NCBI GenBank assembly: GCA_014238335.1
Contig: JABABI010000031.1
Coordinates: forward strand, 1-64,000
From: Fuerstiella sp.
Lineage (GTDB): Bacteria > Planctomycetota > Planctomycetia > Planctomycetales > Planctomycetaceae
DNA: 64,000 bases
Reading direction: 5' to 3'
Shown here one piece after another: positions 45,932-55,224 of the stretch (positions are counted from its first letter, which is position 1; each line of letters opens with the position of its first letter). Made by a program: the position numbers and the translations under genes. The notes beneath the pieces were generated by a model that saw only the letters and a list, made by a program, of their open reading frames with translations, did no database searches and was not told the DNA's origin.

Positions 45932-48900
45932 CTACTTCGATGACGGAGCGATTTGCTTGAGTTTTTCGGCCGCTTGAGTTGCCTGTTCCGTGTTTGGAAA
46001 CTCTGTTACCAGGTCCTGATAACTCCGCGTCGCGCCGTTTTTGTCTCCCAGCTCCAGCTCGCAGCCGGCCGCCTGAAACAGGCCTCGCATGCGCCACTCG
46101 TCGGCGCCCTGGTAGTTCAGGTAAACCCGGTGATATTCGGTCAGTGCTTCCTTCCTGCGATTCTGCAGCAACAGAGTCTCACCAATCAGGAACTGACATC
46201 GCGCCGCCGTTTCTGTGCCTCGCCCAACTTCGTCCAGTGTGACCTGCTGGAAATAATCTCGCGCCTTGTCGAAATCCGGCTCCGGCTGAGACTTCCAGCG
46301 TCGGCCCTGAACATCGCGAATTTGAAACAGAAAACGTGATTGGGGCGAACGCTCGACCAACTCGCTGGCCAACGTATCGATGTCGGCATACTGCTTCCCG
46401 CCAAGGGCGATTTCGGCCAGTACGACCCAGACGCGGTCCGTCCAGTCAGCTGCAGCAAGTTGTCCTTCCAGCAGGCCTTTTCGTAATGTCTGCAGGACCC
46501 GTTCGGCTTCCGGCAGGTTACCCTGGCCCAGCAGGGCTTCACCGTAGAATAGCTGGACTTTTGATGCGTGACTGCTGGCGCTGAATTCCCTGACGAACAA
46601 ATTGGCGAATTTCAGCACGTCCGGCCATTTTCGCTGAGCGGCACTGATGTCAACGACGTGATACAACGCCGGTTCCCTGGCCGATTCGGCATATCTCTTG
46701 TCTGTCGCGATTGTCTTGAACTCACGCAGAGCCGTATCCAGGTCATTCGCCTGCATCCTGCTTTCGGCAAGTGACAATCGTGCCTGGCCGGCATGTGGAC
46801 TGTTTGGAAACTTCGTCAGAAGCTGGCCGTAAATTACGTCTGCTCTTTCATATCGTTCGTGCTGCAGGTTCAAGTAGGCCCATTCATCCAGTATGTCGTC
46901 CAGCTGCTCATCCGACGCAAAGGTCTTTGCCAGATCTTCCCATGCCTTGTCGGCCTCATCCACCTGGCCCGCATCCCCAATCAGGCGGGCGAACATCTGT
47001 CCGGAATCAAGAAACCAGGTAACATTGCTGGCGGTCGGATCGTTCGCCGCCTTCTCGCCAAGTTGCTTATGCAATGCCGAAAACAATGGAGCCGCCGACT
47101 TGCCGTCTCCCGCTTCAAACAAACTCAGGGCCACCATATATGCCGCTTCCGTCGCACTGTCCGACTCGGGATAGGCTTGCGAGAACTTGGAAAACAGCTG
47201 CTCCGATTTCCCAAAGTCCTGCAGGCGATAGCGGCTCCATGCTCCTCCGGACAGGGCAGCCGCATGAACTTTTCGGTCCGTCTCTCGTTGTGCAGCAACT
47301 TCGAACAACGCTGCGGAAGTCACGAAGTCTTCGTGTTGCCACGCCGCTTCGGCCGACTGCAGAACGGCCATCCATGCCTGAGGATTGTCCGGAAACTCTT
47401 TCACCAGGCGATCCAGATCAGCCCTGGCCCCGATCACGTTCTTCAAATGACTGAGTGCGACCGCTCGAGCTGCCAGGACGTCGGCGACTTGGGTGTTGTC
47501 CGGCTGCAGCCGCAGCAGTTCGTCAGCAAATCCCTGAACGTCAGCGTACATCTTCAGTTCCAGACTGCTCATCGCAGCCAGCGCCAGTGCTCCGGTCAGA
47601 TCGGCGTACATGGGATCCTGTAACTGTGCATACAGAGGCTCAATCTCCGTCAGGACCATTTCATGCTGCTTGTCCTGATGGAGAGAGCGAATCAAATGGT
47701 AACGAGCAAAACTTTCGTCCTGAGCAGTCACATCGGGTGACTCCATGACCGAACGCAGCACGGCAATAGCGTCCTTCGGCTTCTGATCGTTCAGAAGAAT
47801 ACGACCATTCAGAATTTGAACTCGTGGCGTCTTTGACTGATCCGGGAATTCTGCAGTAAGTCTGTTCAACAGACTGCGAGAAGTGTCCAGATCCTCAAGT
47901 TCCATCAACAGCTCTGCGGCGTTAAACAGGCAGTCGAACACATGCGAATCCTGAGGCCAGCGGTCGGCGAGATCGCGGAACATCTGTGCAGCCAGCTGCT
48001 TCCGGTCATCCAGTTGTTCAATCTGAGCCCGCTTGAACAGAATCTCCGCTGCCAGGGGAGAGTCACCGGCTGCCGCGTAGGCAGCAGACAGCGTCTTGCG
48101 AGCATCGTCCAGCTGGCCAAGTTCGCGCAGACACAACCCCTTCAGCATTGTTGCCTGTGGCGAGAGCTTCGAATCCGCTGACACTTTCTCCAGGCGGGCC
48201 AGAGCTTCTTCATGATTGCCAAGCCGAAAGAATGCCACACCACACTGCAGGGCCGCAGAGTTCGCGATCGGCTGACCTTTGTACTCCGCCACAATCCGGT
48301 CGTATGAATCACTGGCCTTTTCGTATTCGCCGTCGTCAAAATGCATCGTGCCCATGCGGGCCAACGCGCGGGCAGACAGCACCACGACCTTTTGTTCCGC
48401 CAGTTGTGAATACAGCCGCAGAGACTCGTCTTTTTTCGTCAGCCCCTCCAGTGATCTCGCCAGGGCGAAAGTGGCGTCCGGCATAAGCTGTGCTTCGGGG
48501 GGCGCCGCCACCAGAGCTCGCAGCGTCGATTCTGCCCTGGGCCAGTCGGCAACGGCGTTGTAACTGTTGCCCAGCATCAGACTGGCCCAGTTGTTCAGGT
48601 TGTGTCCGGGATGCCGGGACAGATAGTCCGTCAGCTGAGTAATCGCAGTGGGATACTGCTTCAGATAGAAGCTGCATTCTGCAAGCCGGTACCTGGCATC
48701 AGCAATGTTCCGGCTGTTGGGACTGTCCGTGATGAACTTTTCAAACTGCTTCTGAGCCGGACCGTAATCTTCCAGTGAATTCAAGGCAAGCCCGTAATAC
48801 AGGCGAGCCAGACTGGCCTGAGGATGCTGTGGATACGCTTTCAGAAAAGCGCCAAATGTGTCTGATGCCAGGTTCCATCGCTCTTTGCGAAACAGGTTCA

Positions 48901-49018
48901 CCGCCAGACTGAAGTCATCCGTCGCTTTGTCCGCGGGGACGACTGACGGGACAAGCAGAAGAAACGCAACAGCAACCAGCATGGTCAGCAGTCGCCCCGT
49001 GAAATGACCAGTTTTCAT
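45932..49018 (-). CDS. Large exported TPR-repeat protein
   Basis: This 1028-residue protein starts with a signal peptide (TMLVAVAFLLLVPSVVPAD) and consists almost entirely of tetratricopeptide repeats with the usual Y/A/L/G spacing (for example ARLYYGLALNSLEDYGPAQKQFEKF and ADARYRLAECSFYLKQYPTAITQL). The repeats resemble YbgF/BamD-like periplasmic TPRs. Comparable proteins lie beside ExbB/ExbD systems in planctomycetes and may scaffold envelope complexes. The ATG at 49018 is chosen because the signal begins there. It is first in the TPR - ExbB - GT2 operon. Confidence 0.92.
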   Translation of the reverse strand: MKTGHFTGRLLTMLVAVAFLLLVPSVVPADKATDDFSLAVNLFRKERWNLASDTFGAFLKAYPQHPQASLARLYYGLALNSLEDYGPAQKQFEKFITDSPNSRNIADARYRLAECSFYLKQYPTAITQLTDYLSRHPGHNLNNWASLMLGNSYNAVADWPRAESTLRALVAAPPEAQLMPDATFALARSLEGLTKKDESLRLYSQLAEQKVVVLSARALARMGTMHFDDGEYEKASDSYDRIVAEYKGQPIANSAALQCGVAFFRLGNHEEALARLEKVSADSKLSPQATMLKGLCLRELGQLDDARKTLSAAYAAAGDSPLAAEILFKRAQIEQLDDRKQLAAQMFRDLADRWPQDSHVFDCLFNAAELLMELEDLDTSRSLLNRLTAEFPDQSKTPRVQILNGRILLNDQKPKDAIAVLRSVMESPDVTAQDESFARYHLIRSLHQDKQHEMVLTEIEPLYAQLQDPMYADLTGALALAAMSSLELKMYADVQGFADELLRLQPDNTQVADVLAARAVALSHLKNVIGARADLDRLVKEFPDNPQAWMAVLQSAEAAWQHEDFVTSAALFEVAAQRETDRKVHAAALSGGAWSRYRLQDFGKSEQLFSKFSQAYPESDSATEAAYMVALSLFEAGDGKSAAPLFSALHKQLGEKAANDPTASNVTWFLDSGQMFARLIGDAGQVDEADKAWEDLAKTFASDEQLDDILDEWAYLNLQHERYERADVIYGQLLTKFPNSPHAGQARLSLAESRMQANDLDTALREFKTIATDKRYAESAREPALYHVVDISAAQRKWPDVLKFANLFVREFSASSHASKVQLFYGEALLGQGNLPEAERVLQTLRKGLLEGQLAAADWTDRVWVVLAEIALGGKQYADIDTLASELVERSPQSRFLFQIRDVQGRRWKSQPEPDFDKARDYFQQVTLDEVGRGTETAARCQFLIGETLLLQNRRKEALTEYHRVYLNYQGADEWRMRGLFQAAGCELELGDKNGATRSYQDLVTEFPNTEQATQAAEKLKQIAPSSK

Positions 49019-49817
49019 TGTTCGTACTCGCTCAGCAATTTCACAATATGTAACTCTGCGGTACACATGCCGATTCCGTTCTGCCGCGGACACCTGATGC
49101 GTCCCTGGCCAGTGCGGCTCATTCTACGCGTCGCAGACGCTGATCCGAAGCGATTCATAGGATTTGTTCGCCGCTTCACCCGCTCTTTTTCGCCGGATCA
49201 GGGCTTCTTTGCCAATTGAGTGTTATCGAGATATGAGTGGGAGTTTCAAGGGCACCACAGAATACAGAGAAAGCAATCATAACCTGCGAAACGATCAACA
49301 GTGCTGCTGGCGCAGTCGCGACACCGTAGGCATTGGACAGATCGGCGGCGTGGTTTAAGCCGTTTAGACTGCAACGACGGACACGGTTCAAGTGCGGCGA
49401 AAGAACGACGGAAAAGACCGGAGCTGTAGTGGAACAACGGTGGTCGGTGACAACCGTTGTTGAAGAGCGGCGAGCAATATCTCTGAAGTAATTGTCGAAC
49501 ATGTTCAATGCGGTTTTGGTCTGTGCTGCAGACTCCTTGGGGGTTGTTTGCAATGTTAAGGCATGCTGCTGGCGAGGACAGTTTCTAACGGTCTGATTTC
49601 CTTTTTGCATCTTTGATCGGGACTGCTCATGATCAATTCTAAATGGCTTCGAGCATTACCAAACGTAGATTATTCGTTCTTCGGAAACAGACGATGGTCA
49701 GCTCGGCGATTTCGAAACAGTTCCATGGCGCCCGTTTCTGCGGAGGTCCTGTGGAATTCCCTACGAATAGTGGGCGCTCCATTAAGCGTGTTATAGTACA
49801 CGCAAGGAGCGTCAGGA
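49019..49817. other. Gene-poor scar region
   Basis: This 799-bp stretch has only weak frames, among them a 144-codon minus frame (49176-49610) without recognisable content. With the transposase remnant that follows it looks like decayed mobile or accessory DNA. The promoter of the TPR operon should lie at its left edge. Confidence 0.45.
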
Positions 49818-50108
49818 ATGTCGAAGAAATCAGTGAAACAGGTCCGTCGTAAACACAGCGACGAGTTTCGGCGGAACGGCGTAACGGACAACACCTATTA
49901 CCGCTGGCGGAAAGAGTTCGGTGGAATCCGAACGGATCAGGCGAAGCGTCTAAAAGAGTTGGAGAAGGAGAACTACCCGACGGAACAATCATTCGCCGGC
50001 GCCCAGGCTCAAGAAGTGGTAGTGCGACTCTCGATGTCACTCTACCGGATGGAACATATATTAAGGTCCACCTCCCAAGATGAGTACAATTACCAGCGCC
50101 ATCATTGA
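49818..50108 (+). mobile_element. IS3-family orfA remnant
   Basis: The frame contains GVTDNTYYRWRKEFGG and then DQAKRLKELEKEN, a hallmark of IS3-type OrfA DNA-binding proteins. The usual helix region between the basic start (KQVRRKHSDEF) and TYYRWR is missing about 25 residues, and after KEN the sequence diverges. No orfB (DDE integrase) and no clear terminal inverted repeats follow. It is a dead fragment, not an active transposon. Confidence 0.75.
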
Positions 50109-50424
50109 AGAACTACACGACGACATGATCAGCCATGGATGGCTGGCCCAAGCCATCAAACTGAATGATGGATCTAGCGACCCTTCGCAAGCACGAATAA
50201 CGAACGTGCTTTCCGCACTCCTGGAGACAGGACAGGTGGAAATTGGTCTAACACACCAAGCTAGACCCGATTATCTAGAGTTCGTGGCGTGGAACGGTAC
50301 AGCAAAGGAAAGAATCAGCAAGGCAATGGAAGCTGTGGCTGCGGCAAACGGCCCCGACAAGCAATTTGCATATTGGTTATGCCTACGACAGAACGTCGAT
50401 CGGTTTCAATGTGCTGATGAATAG
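50080..50424 (+). CDS. Hypothetical protein next to the IS remnant
   Basis: The 114-residue product is soluble, with balanced composition. It begins with a helical stretch (TSAIIEELHDDMISHGWLAQAIK) and looks like a small winged-helix or scaffold fold, but I cannot name a family. It overlaps the end of the transposase remnant by 29 bases and has no obvious ribosome site, so it may be an imported accessory gene. Confidence 0.5.
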   Translation: MSTITSAIIEELHDDMISHGWLAQAIKLNDGSSDPSQARITNVLSALLETGQVEIGLTHQARPDYLEFVAWNGTAKERISKAMEAVAAANGPDKQFAYWLCLRQNVDRFQCADE

Positions 50425-50826
50425 CCCAGCGTTCAATATTCTTTTCAGCCTCCTTTCGGTGGCGAAAGAAATAACGGGGTCAGGCCCAATACTGTTCGGC
50501 ACGAAAGATGCAGTCGGGTGTTGTTTACCTGAGCAGGGGGGGGGGCAGGGCTCGTAAATCTGCGATGAGAAATTGGCGAATTGAAATTCGGCGCAGCGTC
50601 AAGCCCGGCAAACAGGACGGCCAGTGCCCCTGTTGCTTGCAACAAGAGGCCGACAATTCTCCGCGGCATCGATTGCCGGGAGATCGTTCCGCGACAGCCT
50701 CCTGTGCCTGCGGCACGTAAGAAGGTCTGTCTCCGTTGCGCGCCATACACTCAGGAGAAACCTGCGGCCCGCCAGGTACGGGGTCGGGAGCCCCGCGCAC
50801 AGCGAGCATTCTGGTGCCCGCCCGTC
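50425..50826. other. Decayed stretch with a run of ten G
   Basis: This 402-bp stretch contains G10 at 50536-50545. A minus-strand frame (50445-50750) holds a signal-peptide-like stretch (RIVGLLLQATGALAVLFAG) that is cut short at that run. It may be the ruined start of a small exported protein; no complete gene is supported. Confidence 0.4.
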
Positions 50827-52326
50827 TTAGTCGAACGGCACCTCATGCATCACCAGTCGATCGTACAGCGAATCCCAGGTTTTGACGGTGGCCAGCGTCT
50901 GCCATGATCCCCCGCGGGCCAGGTAATCCAGTGAATTATTGCTGGCTTCCACCGCGAACAGCTGAACTTTCTGGTCTGTGCCGGCAATCGTGCCGACGAC
51001 AGTTCGACCGTTTTCAAACGCAGCGTCGTCACCGGAAAAGCCGAACGTCGTAGAGATACGATCGATCCGCACCGCAACTTCGTAGGTATGCCCCTCCGTC
51101 GCCGCGACGATCTCGGATCGTTCATTACCAAAACGCCCAGCCTGCTCAATCTCGTTGACAATCGCCAACAGCGGCGCCATATCCTCACCAGTGGCGGCAG
51201 CGTCGCTGGCAGGAGACTCAGGCGAATCTGACCGTTGATTCTCTGACTCTGGCGTCGGTCCCGTGCCAATCGCAGCGGGCGGCCCAAACGTATGATCAGT
51301 GGCACGTCGCGACTTTTCCGATTCAAATGGCGTTGCAGCATCCAGAAATTCGAGCGGGACAACCTGCAGTTCAGCCTTCTTTGACCAGTCGGGAAAACGA
51401 GGAATGTCGATTCTGATCTGCGCCGACCATGTAACTTTGTTGTCGGATTCAGCGATGCTCCACGCAGCGGTTTCGGGAAACCCAATCGTGAATCGTTCAG
51501 AGAATTCTTCACCAGCCAGCAGACTTCCGCCGGGATGCAGAGTGTGAGTTTCTTCGTGCAACGTATGACGGTGCGTCGTGCTGTTCGTTCCACTTCCCGA
51601 AGTAGCGGCTTCCTGAGCAAAGATCTTCACCGTAATTCCGTTGACGGGAAAAGTCTTCTTTGGTGTGAAGCTGAGCTCCACTGGCCAATCTTCGCCAGGA
51701 CCGACAACAAGGTGCGGCATCTTCAGTTTCACTTCTCCAACCCGGCTGGCAATCATTTTTTTCCAACCCCAGTAAATGCCGCCGCTGATCAGCAATATCG
51801 GTATAAGCACAATGGCGAATGCTGCAAAGAGGATCAGAAAAATGGCGACAATAATGAACAGGATGACCTTGGCGATGCCTTTGGCTTCAGTCGCCTCCTT
51901 CTCAAATTCGATGACTTCGCCGCGCGCACCTGTGAATTCCGGGGGGCGTTCGCCTGGCAGCAGAATATATTCTTCTTCGTGTTTAGGATCGAACGCCCAC
52001 GGTACATCGACGCCAACATGGACGAAGTGGTCCACGTTGATGTAGTGACCGTGATACGTCAGAGGCCAGATTTCGGCAGCAAAATCGAACGAAAACTTCA
52101 GTTCTTCACCAGCTTGCAGTGGCACACTGTCCGTCAGTTGAATCTCGTGTTTTTCTCCACGAGCGGTGTTACCTCGACCATGCGTTTTCCAGTAGTGAGT
52201 CAGCACGATGCCGTTGCAGCGGATATCCTCATTAACCTGAACGTAGACCTCACCGGAAACAGTGTCACCTCCGATATAGGTTCGGTCGGGGTTGTCAAAC
52301 GTGATACGAATATCGCACTTAGCCAT
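50827..52326 (-). CDS. Arrestin/Spo0M-like membrane protein
   Basis: The 499-residue protein starts with an arrestin-like beta domain (CDIRITFDNPDRTYIGGDTVSGEV), as in Spo0M/SpoOM proteins. A hydrophobic hairpin (residues about 165-200, VILFIIVAIFLILFAAFAIV then a second helix) follows, then a second arrestin-like half (LKMPHLVVGPGEDWPVELSF) and a less conserved acidic tail ending at a small domain (FGFSGDDAAFENGRTVVG). The ATG at 52326 gives MAKCDIRI. It starts 33 bp after the ATPase gene, so the two are coupled. Arrestin folds usually sort or scaffold; the role here is unknown. Confidence 0.78.
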   Translation of the reverse strand: MAKCDIRITFDNPDRTYIGGDTVSGEVYVQVNEDIRCNGIVLTHYWKTHGRGNTARGEKHEIQLTDSVPLQAGEELKFSFDFAAEIWPLTYHGHYINVDHFVHVGVDVPWAFDPKHEEEYILLPGERPPEFTGARGEVIEFEKEATEAKGIAKVILFIIVAIFLILFAAFAIVLIPILLISGGIYWGWKKMIASRVGEVKLKMPHLVVGPGEDWPVELSFTPKKTFPVNGITVKIFAQEAATSGSGTNSTTHRHTLHEETHTLHPGGSLLAGEEFSERFTIGFPETAAWSIAESDNKVTWSAQIRIDIPRFPDWSKKAELQVVPLEFLDAATPFESEKSRRATDHTFGPPAAIGTGPTPESENQRSDSPESPASDAAATGEDMAPLLAIVNEIEQAGRFGNERSEIVAATEGHTYEVAVRIDRISTTFGFSGDDAAFENGRTVVGTIAGTDQKVQLFAVEASNNSLDYLARGGSWQTLATVKTWDSLYDRLVMHEVPFD

Positions 52327-52359
52327 GGTGGCCCCCTGAGACATGTCGCTGCATGAAAA

Positions 52360-52986
52360 TCACAAATCTGTAATCTCGTTCAGATTCTGAAACGCCGTAT
52401 ATAACTGGTGCAATATGCCTCGAATATTCGGCCCGAATTCCTTCAATAGATTATCCGCTGTTGGCAATGTGATCGAGGGCATCTGTCCATCGCCACGGCG
52501 GACCCATTCAATCCTGGCATTCAGCAGCCGATGCAGTCGCTCTGTGTCCGTACCCTGTTCCACCTCAATTGTTTCCACAACTCGCCCGGCTCGACGAAGT
52601 TTCCGTTGAAAGTCGCGGTGAGTGCCCAGCACCAGAGGTGTGTTGGACCGAAACACCTGAAACTGCTGCCATTGAGTTAATCGCTGTGCTTCATCGATCA
52701 GAATCGGACAGCCGGAAGGAACGGCGGCTCGCTCGCCTTCGGGAATATGCACATAGCCGGCGCCGGGCAACCGCGACCGAATGGCCAGCAGATGAGTCGT
52801 CTTGCCGTAACCTTTCTCACCGACGAATTGCACAACGTAACGCGGATCGTTCAGTCGCGCTATGATCGGGTCGACGTCAACCCGTGCCAGTGCCGTTCGT
52901 TCGTCTTCTGAGAATTCGCCGAAAGGATTTCGGCGAAGATTCAGGTGTGCGTATGGCAGCGAGTACATCATATGTGAAACTGACAT
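52360..52986 (-). CDS. Small AAA/ExeA-type ATPase
   Basis: The 208-residue P-loop ATPase has Walker A GEKGYGKTTH (about residue 56), Walker B CPILIDEAQRL, a sensor-like VLGTHRDF, and a short helical C-terminus (TLPTADNLLKEFGPNIRGILHQLY). It resembles the AAA domain of ExeA or TniB-type proteins, but lacks peptidoglycan-binding or DNA-binding domains. ATG 52986 is kept; ATG 52968 is possible. It is upstream of the arrestin-like gene in one unit and may power or regulate that partner. Confidence 0.82.
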   Translation of the reverse strand: MSVSHMMYSLPYAHLNLRRNPFGEFSEDERTALARVDVDPIIARLNDPRYVVQFVGEKGYGKTTHLLAIRSRLPGAGYVHIPEGERAAVPSGCPILIDEAQRLTQWQQFQVFRSNTPLVLGTHRDFQRKLRRAGRVVETIEVEQGTDTERLHRLLNARIEWVRRGDGQMPSITLPTADNLLKEFGPNIRGILHQLYTAFQNLNEITDL

Positions 52987-53043
52987 GCCGTGATTCTAGT
53001 GTTTTCGTCAGCGGCAGGCAGGGCCGCGCATTTCGGTATTCGC

Positions 53044-53985
53044 TTAGTTTGTAAACATTGAGCGACTCGCGATAATACATGCTCCGGCCACGGGGCAGGG
53101 CACATCGACAACGCATTCCGGACGAATGCCGATTTTCCCGATCACGTCAGCTCGAAGCGCTGGCTGATTCAGCAGCACTCCTCCGGCAACACCCAGGCGA
53201 AATTCGGCTGCGGCGAACCCCAGCTTCCGCGCGAGTGTTGTGACCATCTCGGACAGCTCAGTGCCCGCTGCGTCCAAAATCTGCTGAGCAACATCGTCGT
53301 TCCGCGCGGCTTCGAAAACAACACCGCAACACGCGGCCAGTTGCTCACGGGACAGGGCGGCGCCGTAGACGCTTTCAATAAAACCCGCCGGTGTCGAAAT
53401 GTTGAAGCGTTCCATGAAACCGTTCAACAACAATGTCTGATCTGCTCGACCATCAGCGGCCCGAACTGCGGCGCGAAGTCCGGCGATGGAGATCGAGTAT
53501 CCGCTGCCTTCGTCACCAAACAGGTGGCCCCAGCCGCCCATCCGATCCACGCGTCCATCGATGCTGCGCCCCAATGCCAGCGATCCTGTTCCGCTTATCA
53601 GAGCGATGCCAGTACTGTCCGACGTTGCGGCCGCGAGAATCGGCTCGGCGTCGTCCGTCACGGTCACGCTGTCCGCCAGGCCCTGCGACTCTGCACATAC
53701 TCGCAGTTGCTGCTGTTCTTCTGACCGCCCGGCGCCGGCAACGCACAGACAAAGACTAGCGACCGGACCGGCCGTTAAGTCCGCATCTTCAAACGCAGAC
53801 CTGATCGCCGCCGTGATAGCCTGCGTTGCCGCGGCAAACCCAACGGATCTCGGATTGCCGGGGCCCGCCCGTCCTTTGCCCAGTGGCGTATCAGATATTT
53901 CGTCGCCGAGTTCACCGATCCACGCGATCGTCGTCGTGCCGCCGGCATCGACGCCGATCACCAGTCTGTCATGCGGATGCGTCAT
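53044..53985 (-). CDS. BadF/NAGK-type amino sugar kinase (putative MurNAc kinase)
   Basis: The 313-residue ATPase-fold kinase has VIGVDAGGTTTIAWIG (phosphate 1), SGTGSLALG (phosphate 2 loop), GGWGHLFGDEGSGY, and a C-terminal VAGGVLLNQPALR. This group includes N-acetylglucosamine kinases and the MurK kinases acting on both GlcNAc and MurNAc. The start overlaps the murQ stop by four bases (ATGA), so murQ is translated first and the two are tightly coupled; together they would convert MurNAc to GlcNAc 6-phosphate. Confidence 0.9.
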   Translation of the reverse strand: MTHPHDRLVIGVDAGGTTTIAWIGELGDEISDTPLGKGRAGPGNPRSVGFAAATQAITAAIRSAFEDADLTAGPVASLCLCVAGAGRSEEQQQLRVCAESQGLADSVTVTDDAEPILAAATSDSTGIALISGTGSLALGRSIDGRVDRMGGWGHLFGDEGSGYSISIAGLRAAVRAADGRADQTLLLNGFMERFNISTPAGFIESVYGAALSREQLAACCGVVFEAARNDDVAQQILDAAGTELSEMVTTLARKLGFAAAEFRLGVAGGVLLNQPALRADVIGKIGIRPECVVDVPCPVAGACIIASRSMFTN

Positions 53986-54914
53986 GGAGCCTCTCCATCA
54001 GCAGTTCGCAACGCCAAACGCAGCTGGTTGCCGCAATCGTTAAGGATTTGGCGAGCGGCGTCCGGGGCGACACCGTGCCTGATCATCACGACCGTGGTCT
54101 TTAGTTCGCCGTGACACTTCTTCAGTTCTTCCTTCGCCTGCGTTTCGGTAATTCCCGTCAGTTGCGACACAAGGCGACAACTACGAGCGACCAACTTTGT
54201 GTTTGACGCTCGCAGATCAACCATCAGGTTGCCATATGTCTTGCCCAGTTGCACCATCGTTGCCGTGGTGAGCATGTTCAGCACCATTTTGGTGGCGGTA
54301 CCTGCCTTCATTCGAGTGGAACCGGTAATAATCTCCGGGCCAACCACCAAAGTGACCATCAGGTCGGCGACCTGCGCCAAAGCTGATCCTTCATTACACA
54401 CCAGTCCGATGGCGAAGGATCCAACAGAGCGAGCATATTCGAGCCCTCCGATCACGTACGGAGTACGCCCACTGCTGGCGATGCCGACGAGAACGTCAGC
54501 CTTCGATAAGCCGATCGTCTGCAGATCTTCCACAGCCGTTTCCGGGTGATCCTCAACACCTTCCGCCGATGTCCGCAGTGCCGAGTCGCCGCCGGCGATC
54601 AGCCCCACAACCAACTCTGGCGGAGTACTGAAGGTTGGCGGACATTCAGACGCATCCAGCACACCAAGCCGCCCCGACGTACCGGCTCCAATGTAAATCA
54701 GTCGCCCGCCGTTGCAAATACACTCAGTGATCACTGTGATCGCGTGGGCGATCGATTCCGTTTCTCTGGCTATCGCCTGAGGAATCGTCGCGTCCTCAGC
54801 ATTCATTAGTCGCACGATCTCCAGCGGCGACAACGTATCAATGTTCGCGGACGCGGGATTCACGGTTTCTGTGGTCAGATTCTCGATCGAATCGGAAGTT
54901 GAGTCGGAAGTCAT
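53982..54914 (-). CDS. murQ: N-acetylmuramic acid 6-phosphate etherase
   Basis: MurQ removes the D-lactyl group of MurNAc 6-phosphate to give GlcNAc 6-phosphate. The 310-residue enzyme has TETVNPASANIDTLSPLEIVRLMNAED-type start, the SIS motif IYIGAGTSGRLGVLDASECPP, and EGVEDHPE with the catalytic Glu. ITGSTRMKAGTATKM is another family block. It overlaps the kinase gene on the 3' side and is divergent from the symporter gene. The set is a dedicated cell-wall amino sugar catabolic module. Confidence 0.96.
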   Translation of the reverse strand: MTSDSTSDSIENLTTETVNPASANIDTLSPLEIVRLMNAEDATIPQAIARETESIAHAITVITECICNGGRLIYIGAGTSGRLGVLDASECPPTFSTPPELVVGLIAGGDSALRTSAEGVEDHPETAVEDLQTIGLSKADVLVGIASSGRTPYVIGGLEYARSVGSFAIGLVCNEGSALAQVADLMVTLVVGPEIITGSTRMKAGTATKMVLNMLTTATMVQLGKTYGNLMVDLRASNTKLVARSCRLVSQLTGITETQAKEELKKCHGELKTTVVMIRHGVAPDAARQILNDCGNQLRLALRTADGEAP

Positions 54915-55224
54915 GAGGTATGGAACGTCAGTTCGGAACAGGGTGAGATTGTGTGAGTGTCGGAAGTGCAGAGAACCGTCGTCGACGCCCTAAGAATCTG
55001 ACGTTCCGCACAAGTAGTTTCAAAACCCCCGGTAACCCGACGCGTGCAGGCGGGTATTGAAACTGCTTCTAAGCACGAACGTCAAGTCTGCCAATTCGCC
55101 AAAACGCAGCAACACCTCGACGCGCGAGTCAAATACGTCACGAGCGAACACGCACACCTTCGTGTACAGTATCGTTACAGTCGCTGACAGATTACAACTG
55201 TGGGACGAGAGGGAATTGAACAGA
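54915..55224. other. Divergent control region of the MurNAc locus
   Basis: The 310-bp gap between murQ and the symporter gene should hold the promoters of both arms. The long inverted repeat at 55012-55068 is its main feature. No MurR gene is nearby. Confidence 0.55.
55012..55068. promoter_or_regulatory. Long inverted repeat between murQ and the symporter gene
   Basis: AAGTAGTTTCAA (55012-55023) and TTGAAACTGCTT (55057-55068) pair over 12 positions with one G-T mismatch. Inside, ACCCG/CGGGT (55035-55039, 55051-55055) can form a second stem. It could be a regulator operator or a leader RNA structure controlling the locus. Confidence 0.45.

Noticed and set aside
49176..49610. 144-codon minus-strand frame
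   Set aside because: Low plausibility sequence in a decayed region; no domain or start signal.
55057..55224. Longer start of the symporter gene
   Set aside because: The added residues are hydrophilic and overlap the inverted repeat; the helix begins after GTG 55225.
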